DNA of 64,000 nucleotides from Lachnospiraceae bacterium (GTDB lineage Bacteria > Bacillota > Clostridia > Lachnospirales > Lachnospiraceae): NCBI GenBank assembly GCA_017614155.1, contig JAGACK010000036.1, positions 1 through 64,000 of the forward strand, given 5' to 3'. Made by a program: the position numbers and the translations under genes. Shown here one piece after another: positions 1-8,793 of this stretch (the first letter of the stretch is position 1; each line of letters starts with the position of its first letter). Below the pieces are notes generated by a model. That model made no database searches. It was not told the origin of the DNA and was given only the letters and a program-made list of their open reading frames with translations.

Positions 1-2
1 GT

Positions 3-272
3 ATAGAGAATGGGATCCTTGTGGATGTATTGGAGGAAGAGAGGTCGGCGGTTATGTTAGAGATGCTAACTGAATTTGATGAAAAGACATACGAGGAAGG
101 TCTCCGTGAAGAAGGCCGTGAAGAAGGTCGTAAAGAAGGCCGTAAAGAAGGTCGTAAAGAGGAACGTATCAATACCGAAAGAGAGCGCAGGAGGGCAGAT
201 GATGAAAAGGAGAAAAGACTAAGTGCAGAAGCTGAACTTGCCAAATACAGGTCAAAATACGGAAAACTCTGA
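3..272 (+). CDS. C-terminal fragment of an Rpn-family (PD-(D/E)XK) nuclease/putative transposase
   Basis: The reading frame is open from the left edge (position 3) to a TGA at 270-272, so the gene starts outside the window. The visible 89 codons end in a highly charged tail containing five EEGR/KEGR/KEER units encoded by a 12-bp tandem repeat. This kind of tail is typical of the Rpn family of recombination-promoting nucleases (formerly called PD-(D/E)XK transposases), whose catalytic domain lies N-terminally and is not visible here. A GTG at 21 exists but has no convincing ribosome site, so a start there is unlikely. A single palindromic repeat arm followed by TTTT lies 11 bases after the stop and may act as its terminator. 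Family assignment rests only on the tail, so it is moderate. Confidence 0.6.
   Translation: MENGILVDVLEEERSAVMLEMLTEFDEKTYEEGLREEGREEGRKEGRKEGRKEERINTERERRRADDEKEKRLSAEAELAKYRSKYGKL
108..167 (+). repeat. 12-bp tandem repeat inside the Rpn-family gene
   Basis: Five consecutive 12-base units close to RAAGAAGGYCGT start at 108, 120, 132, 144 and 156. They encode EEGR, EEGR, KEGR, KEGR and KEER. The period is a multiple of three, so gain or loss of units lengthens or shortens the coiled-coil-like tail without a frameshift. Confidence 0.85.
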
Positions 273-283
273 AGCGAACCGAA

Positions 284-316
284 GGAGACAAGGGGACGGT
301 CCTGTTGTCTCCTTTT
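284..316 (+). terminator. Single palindromic repeat arm with T-run; probable terminator
   Basis: A 29-bp arm (284-312) begins GGAGACAA and ends TTGTCTCC, with a GGAC/GTCC inner pairing. It is followed by TTTT at 313-316, giving a hairpin plus short U-run 11 bases after the stop of the nuclease fragment. The same arm recurs at 7903-7931 and, as inverted pairs, inside three genes of this window. Termination is inferred from shape and position. The T-run is short, so it may be weak or bidirectional. Confidence 0.55.
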
Positions 317-357
317 GAGTAACAGGCAATTATTCTGTTTCATTTTTGGGTTAACTG

Positions 358-366
358 TGTTAGAAT
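358..366 (+). promoter_or_regulatory. Possible extended -10 promoter upstream of the polymerase gene
   Basis: TGTTAGAAT (358-366) fits an extended -10 element (TGn followed by a 5/6 match to TATAAT). No good -35 is seen 16-18 bases upstream. A transcript from here would have a leader of roughly 195 bases containing a GCAGGAT/ATCCTGC inverted repeat (464-470 with 502-508). Nothing else supportable was seen between 317 and 550. Confidence 0.3.
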
Positions 367-567
367 AAAAGTCTAAAAAGAATATGTTTCTCTGCGCGTC
401 AAGCGTGTCTAAAGCTCATCTTTTTGAAATCTATGCTTTTCCAATAATTTCCAACTTAAAAAAGCAGGATTTCGGAAGAGAGGGCGGGTTGTCCTTTCGA
501 TATCCTGCGGATATTTCATGAAAGGAGACGGGTGGTTGGCGGGGAAAACAGAAGGAGAGGATAGAAA

Positions 568-2271
568 TTGAATGAGAAAAAAGCAGCGCATATCCTCATA
601 GCCTTTGTATTGGGATATATCCCCTTGATCGTAAGGCTGCATGTGTTTTCGCCGCATCTTGAGAGCTTCGACTGGTTTTATTCAGAACCCATACAGAGTG
701 CGGATTTCTTTCTGTATCACAAATCCGTCCTGATCGCAGCATCAGGAGTTATCATGCTTGTGTGGCTTATCGTCCGCACGGTTTTTTTAAAGGACAGGGA
801 TCTGTTAAAGGAAAAGCTTCTGATCCCGGTGATGGTATATGCGGCATTTGTTCTCATATCCGGCATAGCATCCCCGTACAGAAGCTTTGCCTTTTCGGGT
901 GTCTGCGAGGATTTCGAGACGGTGATCGTTGTCCTCTCCTATGTTGTTATCTTCATTTTTTCATATTGTTTCATAAAAGATGAAAGCGATCTTTCACGGG
1001 TGCTGAAGGTTTCTTTTCCCGGGGTCGCGATCATGCATCTTCTGGCGCTGTCGCAGCTTGCAGGAGCAGACTTTTTCCAAAGCGGGGCGGGAAAATATCT
1101 GCTGCTTCCCGCAGGATATCTCCAAAATGCAGATAAACTGTCCTTTCCGTTTAAGGAGCATGTGATCTATGCATCTCTTTACAATTCAAATTATGTTCCT
1201 CAGTATTTCTGTTTCTTTTTCTTTACTGCCCTGATGTATGCGTTTGCGTCAAAAGGCGGAAAAAGGATCGCTTTTTTCGTAATGTCATGCATATCTTTCA
1301 TCTGCATGTCAGGTTCCCGGTCAAAATCAGGAATGGTTGCATTTTTCATTGCGGGATTGTTTTTATTATGCGCAAAGCTGTCGGAGAGATACGGGAAAAA
1401 GAAGGCGGCAGTCATCGCCATTGCCGGAATGATTGCGGCGGTAGGCACAGTTTCCGTATATGAAACAATGAGAAGTGATACAGACAATGAAGAACATGCC
1501 CTGACAGCTATAGAAACGGATGATGACGAACTTGTATTTTTCAAGGGAGATGACGAACTTCATATCAGATTTGCCATAAGTGATACAGGCATTGATTATA
1601 ACATTACGGACAAAGAGGGAGAGAAACCGGATGTTTATGTTTCAGAGTCCAGAACTATGGTAAATGAAGGTGTGTTTGAAGATACTGTCTTTGATTATGC
1701 CGGTGAATATGACGGAAAGAGGTTTGTCAATATCAGGATCGAGGATCATGATTTCAGATTTGAAAATGACACGGACGGCACCTACAGATACCTGAACAGT
1801 GCGGGCAATACCGTAAAGATGAGGGACGTTGATGCGGTACGCCTTTTCAGTGACAGCTTCTTTAGCGGAAGAGGAAATATATGGAACCATGCTCTCCCCA
1901 TAATAAGATCGTGCCTTTTCAAAGGCTTGGGGGCAGGTACCTTCGGACTGGTCTATCCGCAGGATGATTATATCAGCAAGGAATTCAATAATATAAGCAG
2001 TGTGTATGATTTTCATGCGCACAGCCTGTATCTGCAGAACATTCTGGGAAACGGTCTGCCTGCGCTTGCTGCCTTTCTTTTCCTGCCGGTATACTGTTTC
2101 CTGCGGTTTCTCAGGGAGGGAAAGGGAAATGCCCTGATACTTGCGGGGATACTTGCATATCTGATCATTGGACTGACAGCTGATTCCAATGTCTGCACTG
2201 CTCCGGTTTACTGGATATTCCTCGCTATCTGTATTAATATAGATAAAAATAACATATCAACCTCGAAATGA
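568..2271 (+). CDS. O-antigen ligase/polymerase-like membrane protein (Wzy_C family)
   Basis: A 567-residue multi-pass membrane protein. The C-terminal third carries the pattern of Wzy/WaaL proteins: GRGNIWNHAL, then KGLGAGTFG, then HAHSLYLQNILGNGLP, followed by hydrophobic helices. Such proteins polymerise lipid-linked repeat units or ligate glycans on the outer face of the membrane. The start is TTG at 568, preceded by AGGAGAGG at 553-560 with 7-base spacing; the ATG at 572 is in another frame. Residues about 300-431, between hydrophobic segments, form an unusually long acidic, beta-rich external loop. This is the only clear Wzy-type candidate in the window, though it lies upstream of the main operon promoter. 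Its stop overlaps an ATG (ATGA), but the next gene probably starts further downstream. Polymerase versus ligase cannot be decided. Confidence 0.75.
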   Translation: MNEKKAAHILIAFVLGYIPLIVRLHVFSPHLESFDWFYSEPIQSADFFLYHKSVLIAASGVIMLVWLIVRTVFLKDRDLLKEKLLIPVMVYAAFVLISGIASPYRSFAFSGVCEDFETVIVVLSYVVIFIFSYCFIKDESDLSRVLKVSFPGVAIMHLLALSQLAGADFFQSGAGKYLLLPAGYLQNADKLSFPFKEHVIYASLYNSNYVPQYFCFFFFTALMYAFASKGGKRIAFFVMSCISFICMSGSRSKSGMVAFFIAGLFLLCAKLSERYGKKKAAVIAIAGMIAAVGTVSVYETMRSDTDNEEHALTAIETDDDELVFFKGDDELHIRFAISDTGIDYNITDKEGEKPDVYVSESRTMVNEGVFEDTVFDYAGEYDGKRFVNIRIEDHDFRFENDTDGTYRYLNSAGNTVKMRDVDAVRLFSDSFFSGRGNIWNHALPIIRSCLFKGLGAGTFGLVYPQDDYISKEFNNISSVYDFHAHSLYLQNILGNGLPALAAFLFLPVYCFLRFLREGKGNALILAGILAYLIIGLTADSNVCTAPVYWIFLAICINIDKNNISTSK

Positions 2272-2372
2272 AGACACTATCGGACGAATCATTTATTATC
2301 GGACTGATGACATGCAGAGCTGAACGGAAACATGCTCGAGATGACAGTATTGTTTTGAAAGGACTTAAGCAG

Positions 2373-5300
2373 ATGAGAAAAAGACAGTGGAAAAAAATCC
2401 TATCGGTGGTTCTGGCGCTTTCCATGATATTTTCAATGAATTTCAGCGTCTTTGCAGAGCCTGTATCGGGAAATGAAGCGACAGGGGAGCCTGTAACAGA
2501 AGAGCCTGCAGAGGAAGAGACCGTTACAGAAGAACCGGTTTCAGCTGAAGAAGGCGCGCCCGCGGATGAAGTTCTGGAAACAACGGAAGAGAAAGCGGGA
2601 GAACCAGACGCAGCTACAGCAGGATTTCTCGGAGACTGGGAAGTTGGCGGAACGGGAGAGATCACATATGATGACCAAAGCAATCCCAAAACACTGACTA
2701 TGCCTGAGACTGTTACTTCCCTGACGCTTAAGTCCGGAGGAGAGCTATCGGCAAACGGTTTTTGGGTTACACCCCGAAGCAGAGTAAAGCTGATCAGCGG
2801 CAGGGCCAACTGTGCCGTCATCGCATCAAATGATTACTGGCCAAAAAAGGTGTCCATGAACGGAGCCGGAGATGCGGGGATAATGCTTGAAGCCGGATCC
2901 ACGTATTATGTATACATAGGAGTTTACGGAGGAAAGCTGTCGGTTTCGGAAGCGTATACGATCAACTACAATGATGCCACAGCTGTATTAACCGATCCCC
3001 TCTCCGGTGCTTTACATTATCTTTACGGAAAGATCCTTGGGGATGGTACGACGCAGGATATAAGAGAAAAAAACGGGGTATATTATCTTGACGATGTGGC
3101 AGGAGATCAGGGAGATACATATGTTGTAGGGAAAAGGACCGGATCTGAGCTGTTTATATACTACAAGATACCCAACAAGGGCAGCACCCCCTCTTCCCCG
3201 GCAAAAATGGATGATACAACATCAACACCGGACAAAATCGTAGTAGCTGTTGATAATGATAACGAGTACCAGCTGACAGACGAGTATGGATACGGGATCG
3301 GTTATAGTATAAGCCAGGGAAAAGCCGAAGGAAATACGGCAACCATCATTCCACCGTATAGGCTTTCCACGGGGTCAAAATACTATGTCAGGCAGAGGAA
3401 ACCGGCAACAGATTCAACGTTTCCTTCGGACTGGTCAAAGGCTCTTGTGATAACCTTTGCCGAAGAGGATATAAAGGAACTTTCGCGGCTTGAAAGCAGG
3501 CAGATCTATGGGACCGGAGCTACGGTTTATGCAGAGACCGGTTATAAACCGGCTGAAGGCACAGAGTACAGGGTCACAGCAGTATCTTCAGGCAATCCAA
3601 GCTTACCTCCGCTTGAAGATAAAGGATCCTGGAAGACCATTACAAAAGGTCAGAGTGTAAGCTTTTCAGATCTTTATCCGGGAACCGGCTACTATGTATA
3701 TGGCGTAAAGATCGGAAAAAACGGAACTGCAGGAGAAGAGGCCGCAGGCGCGGAAGGGATCATAGGATCTTATTCACAGCCCGTACAGGTCGGATATTTT
3801 GCAACAGTAGGGACATATGAAGCATATATTGAACCGAAGAAAGCAGCGGTCGGCATCATGGACAGCAGACCGTTCGGTGAGCTGTTTGACATTTCAGTAT
3901 ATGCTGATGGTGAAAAGATAAACATCACGGATCCATCGGAAGCGGATGAGTATAAAGGAGCCCGGATCGAGGAACCTTACCTTTTTGTAAGCCGGAACGG
4001 GGTCTGGGATACAGACAGGATATCGTTTAATTCGGTCATCAGAAGCGAATATGAAAAAGGACATCTGGTGTTCGGTGAAAACACGATCGTTCTGAGCGGG
4101 AATTCCGTTAAAAACGGACTGTCAGCGCTGCATCCCGCAAACAGCATAACAGATTCGCAGACAGGGATCACCATAGAAAGATCAAAGGTTGCCGTAAGCG
4201 TTGACAGCGTTAAATTATCCGATGACGAAAACAAAACAGGATCCATCGACAGCCTGAAATTCAGTCTCTGGTCTCTTGATGAGGGAAAGGTTCTGAATTC
4301 CGGATATCAGGTGTTAAGTACTGACAAGGCTTTTTCAAGCTTCAGGCTTGACGGAGCCGGTCTTGTAAAGGGAAAGGCACTGTCACCCGGAAAGCATGTC
4401 GTGAAGGCAGCCGTATCCGCAGGCATCATTGATATCACAGGTCCTTTGCCTGACATGTATGTCCTTTGCGATCCTACTACCACCGATAAAGGACATGAAT
4501 TTTATGTGAGTGCCGGAAAAGACGACAGGATGGACCTGAAGCTTTCGATAATTAATTCTGCCACAAGCGGAGGCATAAGGTTTGGCGAAAACATACAGAC
4601 CGGCATAAAGGCAGGGGATGCGGAAATTAAAGATCTGGACAGGATACTGGATACTTCCTTCTTCATAAACGGAGGGAAACAGGAAACAAAGGGATTAAAA
4701 GAGCTTACCTATAAATTTACGCTGTCTGCCGGTGATGCTGCAAAGATCTCTGACAACTCAGCTGCTACGGATGAGGCATTTTCGGGTATCACTTCCTGGA
4801 AGAATCTCTTTGATCCGGCGGTAAAGGTCGGAGAGAAAGTCTATGTCGTAGCAAGGGCAACCTACGGAACCGGTTCAAACAAAAAAGTGCTGTTCGGAAA
4901 AACGGAAACAGTCGTGGAGCCGAGATGTATCGAATTGCTGGTTGATAATAAAGACCGGAACGCAGCAAAAGCGAATAAGGTATTCTTCTTCAGGAGAAAT
5001 TCCAAACCCGACGCGGCATCACTTTCATCGTCTTCCCTGACGGGTGCAGGATACAGCGTATCTGCAAAACCGGTCGGAAACTACAGAAATGATGTGCTTG
5101 ACCTGAATACCGTTACTAACCTGCTTACCGTTTCAAACGGCACGGCCTACAGAGTCAATGCTGCAAGGGTAGATTTTTCGGTTCCGGGAGAATATACGGT
5201 TCCGATCACAGGTTACACTTTCACTGAAAAGGCAAAAGGCAATTTCGAAGTTCTGAGCTCTGCTCTTGAATATCTGTATGTGGATAATAACTACTATGCC

Positions 5301-7877
5301 ACTTTCATCGTAAATGACAATGGCAGACAAAAGACCGTATCGGTGGCAGAGATCGCCCAGGATGAAGGAAGCAAGGGATCTGTTGTCAAGGCCTGGCCCG
5401 ATGCAGACTCCTACACGGTTTCCGCAGGATTTGTTGAGGAGCCGAAGAAGATAGCTTACTGGAAGGCAGTAAAGACCGATAACAGCAAAAGCTTCGATAT
5501 CACGGGATCGATAGCGGCAAAGGTGTTCCCTATAGGTTCTGATTATACGGTATACGGCATCATACAGGCGCCCGTGACATCTAACGGGGATATCACTGTC
5601 GAGTCCATCGCCCCTGTATTTTATGACGGCAGGGAGCATGTTGCAAAGGGATCGATAGCGCCATCCGACGTATCAAAGAAGAGCTATGAAAAGAGGAAGT
5701 CAAAGAACGACGATCTTGACATAGTTGTAAAGGATCATACCAAGGGCAAAACTCTTTCTTATGGCACAGACTATACCGTAACCTGCAAAAACAACAGGAA
5801 CGCATCCGTCTTCTATGCTGAAGACGGGCAGACAAAGCCGGCTTACAGATCGAATGCAAAGAGACCTTATGTACAGATCCAGGGTAAAGGAAATTACAGA
5901 GGGCTGAACATCAAAGTATATTTTGATATCCTTCCCAATGACCTGTGCTGCGAGGAGAAAGACAGCTACTGGACAATGGGGCGGCCGGAATTATCGGGTC
6001 TCAAAGATGTGTATGTTCTCGGGAGAAACAAGAGAACGACCAAACTGAAATACAAGATCACAACCACGCTGAGAAGCAAGTCATACAGCCTGACAAAAAA
6101 GATAGCCCTCAAGGCTGCAAAAAGGGCAGACAATTCTGCTACCGGATATACCGGAGATTATAAGGAGCTTATCTACAAATACATGGAGACAAACGGGGGC
6201 TGGACTCTTCTTGACAAGGTTGACGGAGCCGGTGATTATCTTCTCGTTCTTGAGGGTGTGAACAATTATTCCGGACTGTATGCAGCAGGCGGATCCAGGG
6301 TGGAGACTGACCGGACAAAGCTGACATCGAAGAGCTATTATGAGAATTCATGGCAGTTCAAGGTGGTAGACAACAGCGAAAGATTTGCGGGGGATGCAAC
6401 CCTCAAGGTAAAGAAGAAGAGTCTGCCATGGGACGAGAAGGGGAGAAAGGCTGATGATTTCGGGCCGAAGCTTGTCTATAAGGGAAAGGAAGTCAGCTCG
6501 GATTTCATAATAACAGGCTACAGGAAAATAACAAGCGCGGGAACCTATACTCTGCGCGCATTCCCGAAACAGAAAGGATGGTATGGATATAAGGACCTGA
6601 AAGTTTCCGTCAAGGGAGCAAAGCTTGCAAGAAATAAGTTTAAGATGCTGTATTCAGAGAATGAAGGAAAATCCTGGAAAGAGTACAGGAAAGAAGTGCC
6701 CTACAGAAAAGAAGGATATGTATTCACTGTTTCCTCAGATGACCTGAAAGCAGATAAGGAATACTCTTTCTATAAAGTGTGGGGTACAGATCCGGGATCC
6801 TATACCGGGGAGATCAGGGGCAGAAATAAGTACTACGGATCAAATCTTAAAGTTACATTTAAGATTGGAAGGGTAAAAATATCTGATGTAATCGACAAAA
6901 CCCTGTCGATATCCGCTTCATCCGTATCCTTAAACCTTGGAGGAAGCTATCCTGATATAAAACTCAGCGCCAATGGGATTTCAACGACGCTAAAATATGA
7001 CGGAAAGAAGAATTCATACAAAGATCCGGGCGATTTTGGAGATTGTACATTTGATGCGAAAAAATCCACTCTGACATATAAGGTATGGGACAGCAGCTAT
7101 ACCAGGCACACATATGTCATTAAGTTTTCAGACAACAGGAGTGCCGGCAGTGGAAAGATGACCATTACCGGAAGTGAGTTTTCAGACAGCGCGAAGAAGT
7201 ATTTTGAGATAACACCGGTCAAAGCAAAGGAGATCAAGGATATAAAGAAGAGTTGTTCCTATGGAGACCTGGTATCTGAGGTTTCGGATGTAAAGAAGAA
7301 TGATACAGGCAGGTATTCGCCGGCATTCAGGATCTACCAGGTGACCGGCGGAGGTAAACTGAAGGCTCTGACCAAAGGAAAGGATTATGTTCCGGTATTT
7401 AATCTTACAGACACAAGCGGCCCCAATACCGTATCGGTAAACAGCGGCTCGGGCAAAAACTTCAAATTTGAAAATGTTTCTTCCGGATCCAGATGGTATA
7501 TCTATAATGATCAGATAAAGAGCATAACCATAAAGGTTTCGGAAAATGCCTATGACAGGAACGGAACTGTGCTTAAGTACAAGAGCCAGACCGGAAAGGA
7601 AACGCCGGTTAAGGTCATTCAGAATAGAACGAAGATCAGTACAACCTACTGCGGCGGGAAGGCGATCTGCCCGAAGGTCATGGAGATCAATGTAAACGGA
7701 AAGACCTACAGCAACAAAAAGGGATATGAGGTTTCATATTCGGAAAATACGAATGTCGGAACGGGAAAGATCACAATAAGATTTGTTCATAAGACAGATT
7801 ATGAGATCGGAGGAACAAAGACCTTCAAATTCAAGATCAATCCGGCAACAGGTGACAGCGTTATAATGTCTGAATGA
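2373..7877 (+). CDS. Very large secreted surface protein with repeated beta domains
   Basis: 1834 residues from the ATG at 2373. The upstream in-frame ATG at 2268 would add 35 residues without signal-peptide character, whereas 2373 has AAAGGA at 2358-2363 and opens a classic signal peptide: basic n-region RKRQWKK, hydrophobic core, then SVFA before Glu29. After the signal comes a Glu/Thr/Pro-rich segment (about 29-75), then a long region predicted to be beta-sandwich-like. A fibronectin-III-like stretch lies near residues 270-370. Near residue 1125 and at the C-terminus (about 1781) are modules of the type GTDYTV...KNN...GKGNYRG, common in Lachnospiraceae surface proteins. No LPXTG motif or C-terminal membrane anchor is seen, so cell-wall attachment is unexplained and may be through glycans or release. 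An adhesin or matrix role is inference. A palindromic repeat arm follows the stop. Confidence 0.7.
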   Translation: MRKRQWKKILSVVLALSMIFSMNFSVFAEPVSGNEATGEPVTEEPAEEETVTEEPVSAEEGAPADEVLETTEEKAGEPDAATAGFLGDWEVGGTGEITYDDQSNPKTLTMPETVTSLTLKSGGELSANGFWVTPRSRVKLISGRANCAVIASNDYWPKKVSMNGAGDAGIMLEAGSTYYVYIGVYGGKLSVSEAYTINYNDATAVLTDPLSGALHYLYGKILGDGTTQDIREKNGVYYLDDVAGDQGDTYVVGKRTGSELFIYYKIPNKGSTPSSPAKMDDTTSTPDKIVVAVDNDNEYQLTDEYGYGIGYSISQGKAEGNTATIIPPYRLSTGSKYYVRQRKPATDSTFPSDWSKALVITFAEEDIKELSRLESRQIYGTGATVYAETGYKPAEGTEYRVTAVSSGNPSLPPLEDKGSWKTITKGQSVSFSDLYPGTGYYVYGVKIGKNGTAGEEAAGAEGIIGSYSQPVQVGYFATVGTYEAYIEPKKAAVGIMDSRPFGELFDISVYADGEKINITDPSEADEYKGARIEEPYLFVSRNGVWDTDRISFNSVIRSEYEKGHLVFGENTIVLSGNSVKNGLSALHPANSITDSQTGITIERSKVAVSVDSVKLSDDENKTGSIDSLKFSLWSLDEGKVLNSGYQVLSTDKAFSSFRLDGAGLVKGKALSPGKHVVKAAVSAGIIDITGPLPDMYVLCDPTTTDKGHEFYVSAGKDDRMDLKLSIINSATSGGIRFGENIQTGIKAGDAEIKDLDRILDTSFFINGGKQETKGLKELTYKFTLSAGDAAKISDNSAATDEAFSGITSWKNLFDPAVKVGEKVYVVARATYGTGSNKKVLFGKTETVVEPRCIELLVDNKDRNAAKANKVFFFRRNSKPDAASLSSSSLTGAGYSVSAKPVGNYRNDVLDLNTVTNLLTVSNGTAYRVNAARVDFSVPGEYTVPITGYTFTEKAKGNFEVLSSALEYLYVDNNYYATFIVNDNGRQKTVSVAEIAQDEGSKGSVVKAWPDADSYTVSAGFVEEPKKIAYWKAVKTDNSKSFDITGSIAAKVFPIGSDYTVYGIIQAPVTSNGDITVESIAPVFYDGREHVAKGSIAPSDVSKKSYEKRKSKNDDLDIVVKDHTKGKTLSYGTDYTVTCKNNRNASVFYAEDGQTKPAYRSNAKRPYVQIQGKGNYRGLNIKVYFDILPNDLCCEEKDSYWTMGRPELSGLKDVYVLGRNKRTTKLKYKITTTLRSKSYSLTKKIALKAAKRADNSATGYTGDYKELIYKYMETNGGWTLLDKVDGAGDYLLVLEGVNNYSGLYAAGGSRVETDRTKLTSKSYYENSWQFKVVDNSERFAGDATLKVKKKSLPWDEKGRKADDFGPKLVYKGKEVSSDFIITGYRKITSAGTYTLRAFPKQKGWYGYKDLKVSVKGAKLARNKFKMLYSENEGKSWKEYRKEVPYRKEGYVFTVSSDDLKADKEYSFYKVWGTDPGSYTGEIRGRNKYYGSNLKVTFKIGRVKISDVIDKTLSISASSVSLNLGGSYPDIKLSANGISTTLKYDGKKNSYKDPGDFGDCTFDAKKSTLTYKVWDSSYTRHTYVIKFSDNRSAGSGKMTITGSEFSDSAKKYFEITPVKAKEIKDIKKSCSYGDLVSEVSDVKKNDTGRYSPAFRIYQVTGGGKLKALTKGKDYVPVFNLTDTSGPNTVSVNSGSGKNFKFENVSSGSRWYIYNDQIKSITIKVSENAYDRNGTVLKYKSQTGKETPVKVIQNRTKISTTYCGGKAICPKVMEINVNGKTYSNKKGYEVSYSENTNVGTGKITIRFVHKTDYEIGGTKTFKFKINPATGDSVIMSE

Positions 7878-7902
7878 TACAATAAGACAAGGGTAAGACA
7901 AG

Positions 7903-7935
7903 GGAGACAAGGGGACGGTCCTGTTGTCTCCTTTT
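7903..7935 (+). terminator. Single palindromic repeat arm with T-run; probable terminator
   Basis: A copy of the 29-bp arm (7903-7931) matches the one at 284-312 by eye and is followed by TTTT (7932-7935). It lies 25 bases after the stop of the large surface protein. Degenerate partial copies of its first half (AAGACAAGGG-type) precede it at 7884-7902, suggesting slippage or partial duplication. Terminator function is inferred. Confidence 0.55.
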
Positions 7936-7963
7936 GTCTAAGAAAACCGGTCATATTTTGGTG

Positions 7964-7979
7964 TTGAAATCGATTTCAG
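7964..7979. promoter_or_regulatory. cre-like / LacI-family operator palindrome
   Basis: TGAAATCGATTTCA (7965-7978) is a perfect 14-bp palindrome with a central CG. With the preceding T it fits the catabolite-responsive-element consensus WTGNAANCGNWNNCW used by CcpA and related LacI-family repressors. It lies 38 bases upstream of the metallopeptidase start. Binding is not demonstrated and the true regulator may be another LacI-family protein. Confidence 0.45.
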
Positions 7980-8016
7980 AAAGAAGGATACATGAAATAT
8001 AGAAGGAGGCAGAAAG

Positions 8017-8709
8017 ATGTTTTATTTAGATCCTACATACATACTGGTTTTAATAGGCGCGCTGATCAGCGGCATTGCGTCGATGAATGTCAACAGCACT
8101 TTCAGGAAGTTCAGCCGGTTTTCAAATGACAGAGGGATGACGGCTGAGGAATGTGCGGCTCTTATCATGAACAATGCCGGGATATACGATGTCAGGATAG
8201 AAAGCATACGCGGAAACCTGACAGACCATTATTCGCCTGCAGAAAAGGTCCTGCGCCTGTCAGAGAGCGTATACGGATCGACCTCCGTAGCGGCTATCGG
8301 TGTGGCGGCGCATGAATGCGGGCATGCGATCCAGCACAGGGATGGATATTTCCCGTTAAAGCTTCGATCCCTTTCGGTTCCGGTCGCAAATATCGGATCC
8401 TGGCTGTCCTGGCCGGTGATCATCATAGGCCTGCTCCTCGGATATGCCGACCTTGCCCGTTTAGGCGTGATCCTTTTCACATTTGTAGTGCTTTTCCAGC
8501 TGATCACACTGCCCGTTGAATTTAACGCTTCATCCAGAGCCCTGAAGATCCTGCAGCAAAGGAATATCCTTGCTCCGGACGAGATGAAGGGGGCCTCAAA
8601 GGTGCTGAGGGCAGCGGCTCTGACATATGTGGCAGCCCTCTTTTCGACGATACTTCAGCTGCTTCGTCTGGTCCTGCTTGTCAGGGGAGGAAGCCGCAGA
8701 AGAGGATGA
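8017..8709 (+). CDS. Membrane zinc metallopeptidase, YugP-like
   Basis: 230 residues. An N-terminal hydrophobic segment (about 5-22) is followed by the zinc motif HECGH at residues 99-103 within AAHECGHAIQH. Two further hydrophobic segments (about 128-170) follow, then the conserved LPVEFNASSRAL stretch and a last helix. This arrangement is that of the neutral zinc metallopeptidase_2 family (YugP), which has about this length. The start is secure: AGGAGG at 8004-8009 with 7-base spacing to ATG 8017. It is a monocistronic-looking gene, with a palindromic arm upstream and the promoter of the next operon downstream, so a direct role in polysaccharide synthesis is not implied. The substrate is unknown. 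A cre-like palindrome upstream suggests carbon-source control (inference). Confidence 0.88.
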   Translation: MFYLDPTYILVLIGALISGIASMNVNSTFRKFSRFSNDRGMTAEECAALIMNNAGIYDVRIESIRGNLTDHYSPAEKVLRLSESVYGSTSVAAIGVAAHECGHAIQHRDGYFPLKLRSLSVPVANIGSWLSWPVIIIGLLLGYADLARLGVILFTFVVLFQLITLPVEFNASSRALKILQQRNILAPDEMKGASKVLRAAALTYVAALFSTILQLLRLVLLVRGGSRRRG

Positions 8710-8740
8710 GAACAGCCGGAGCGGTCTTATTATCAATATC

Positions 8741-8769
8741 TTGTGTATATACTGCAGAAATGGTATAAT
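8741..8769 (+). promoter_or_regulatory. Sigma-A promoter of the polysaccharide operon
   Basis: TTGTGT (8741-8746), 17 bases, then TATAAT (8764-8769), with TGG directly before the -10 as a partial extended element. Transcription would begin near 8776, about 76 bases ahead of the first operon gene, and the leader contains a strong bulged hairpin. This is the best promoter seen in the first half of the window. Confidence 0.75.
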
Positions 8770-8793
8770 ATCTTGTTGATTTGTGCAAAGGAA

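Noticed and set aside
108-167. Minisatellite or CRISPR-like repeat at the left edge
   Set aside because: It is the coding 12-bp repeat of the EEGR/KEGR tail of an Rpn-type protein.
464-508. GCAGGAT/ATCCTGC hairpin in the leader of the polymerase gene as a riboswitch
   Set aside because: Only a 7-bp outer stem with poor inner pairing; no known riboswitch consensus was recognised.
2268-2372. Upstream start of the giant surface protein at ATG 2268
   Set aside because: The extra 35 residues are hydrophilic and would bury the signal peptide; ATG 2373 has a ribosome site and opens the signal sequence.
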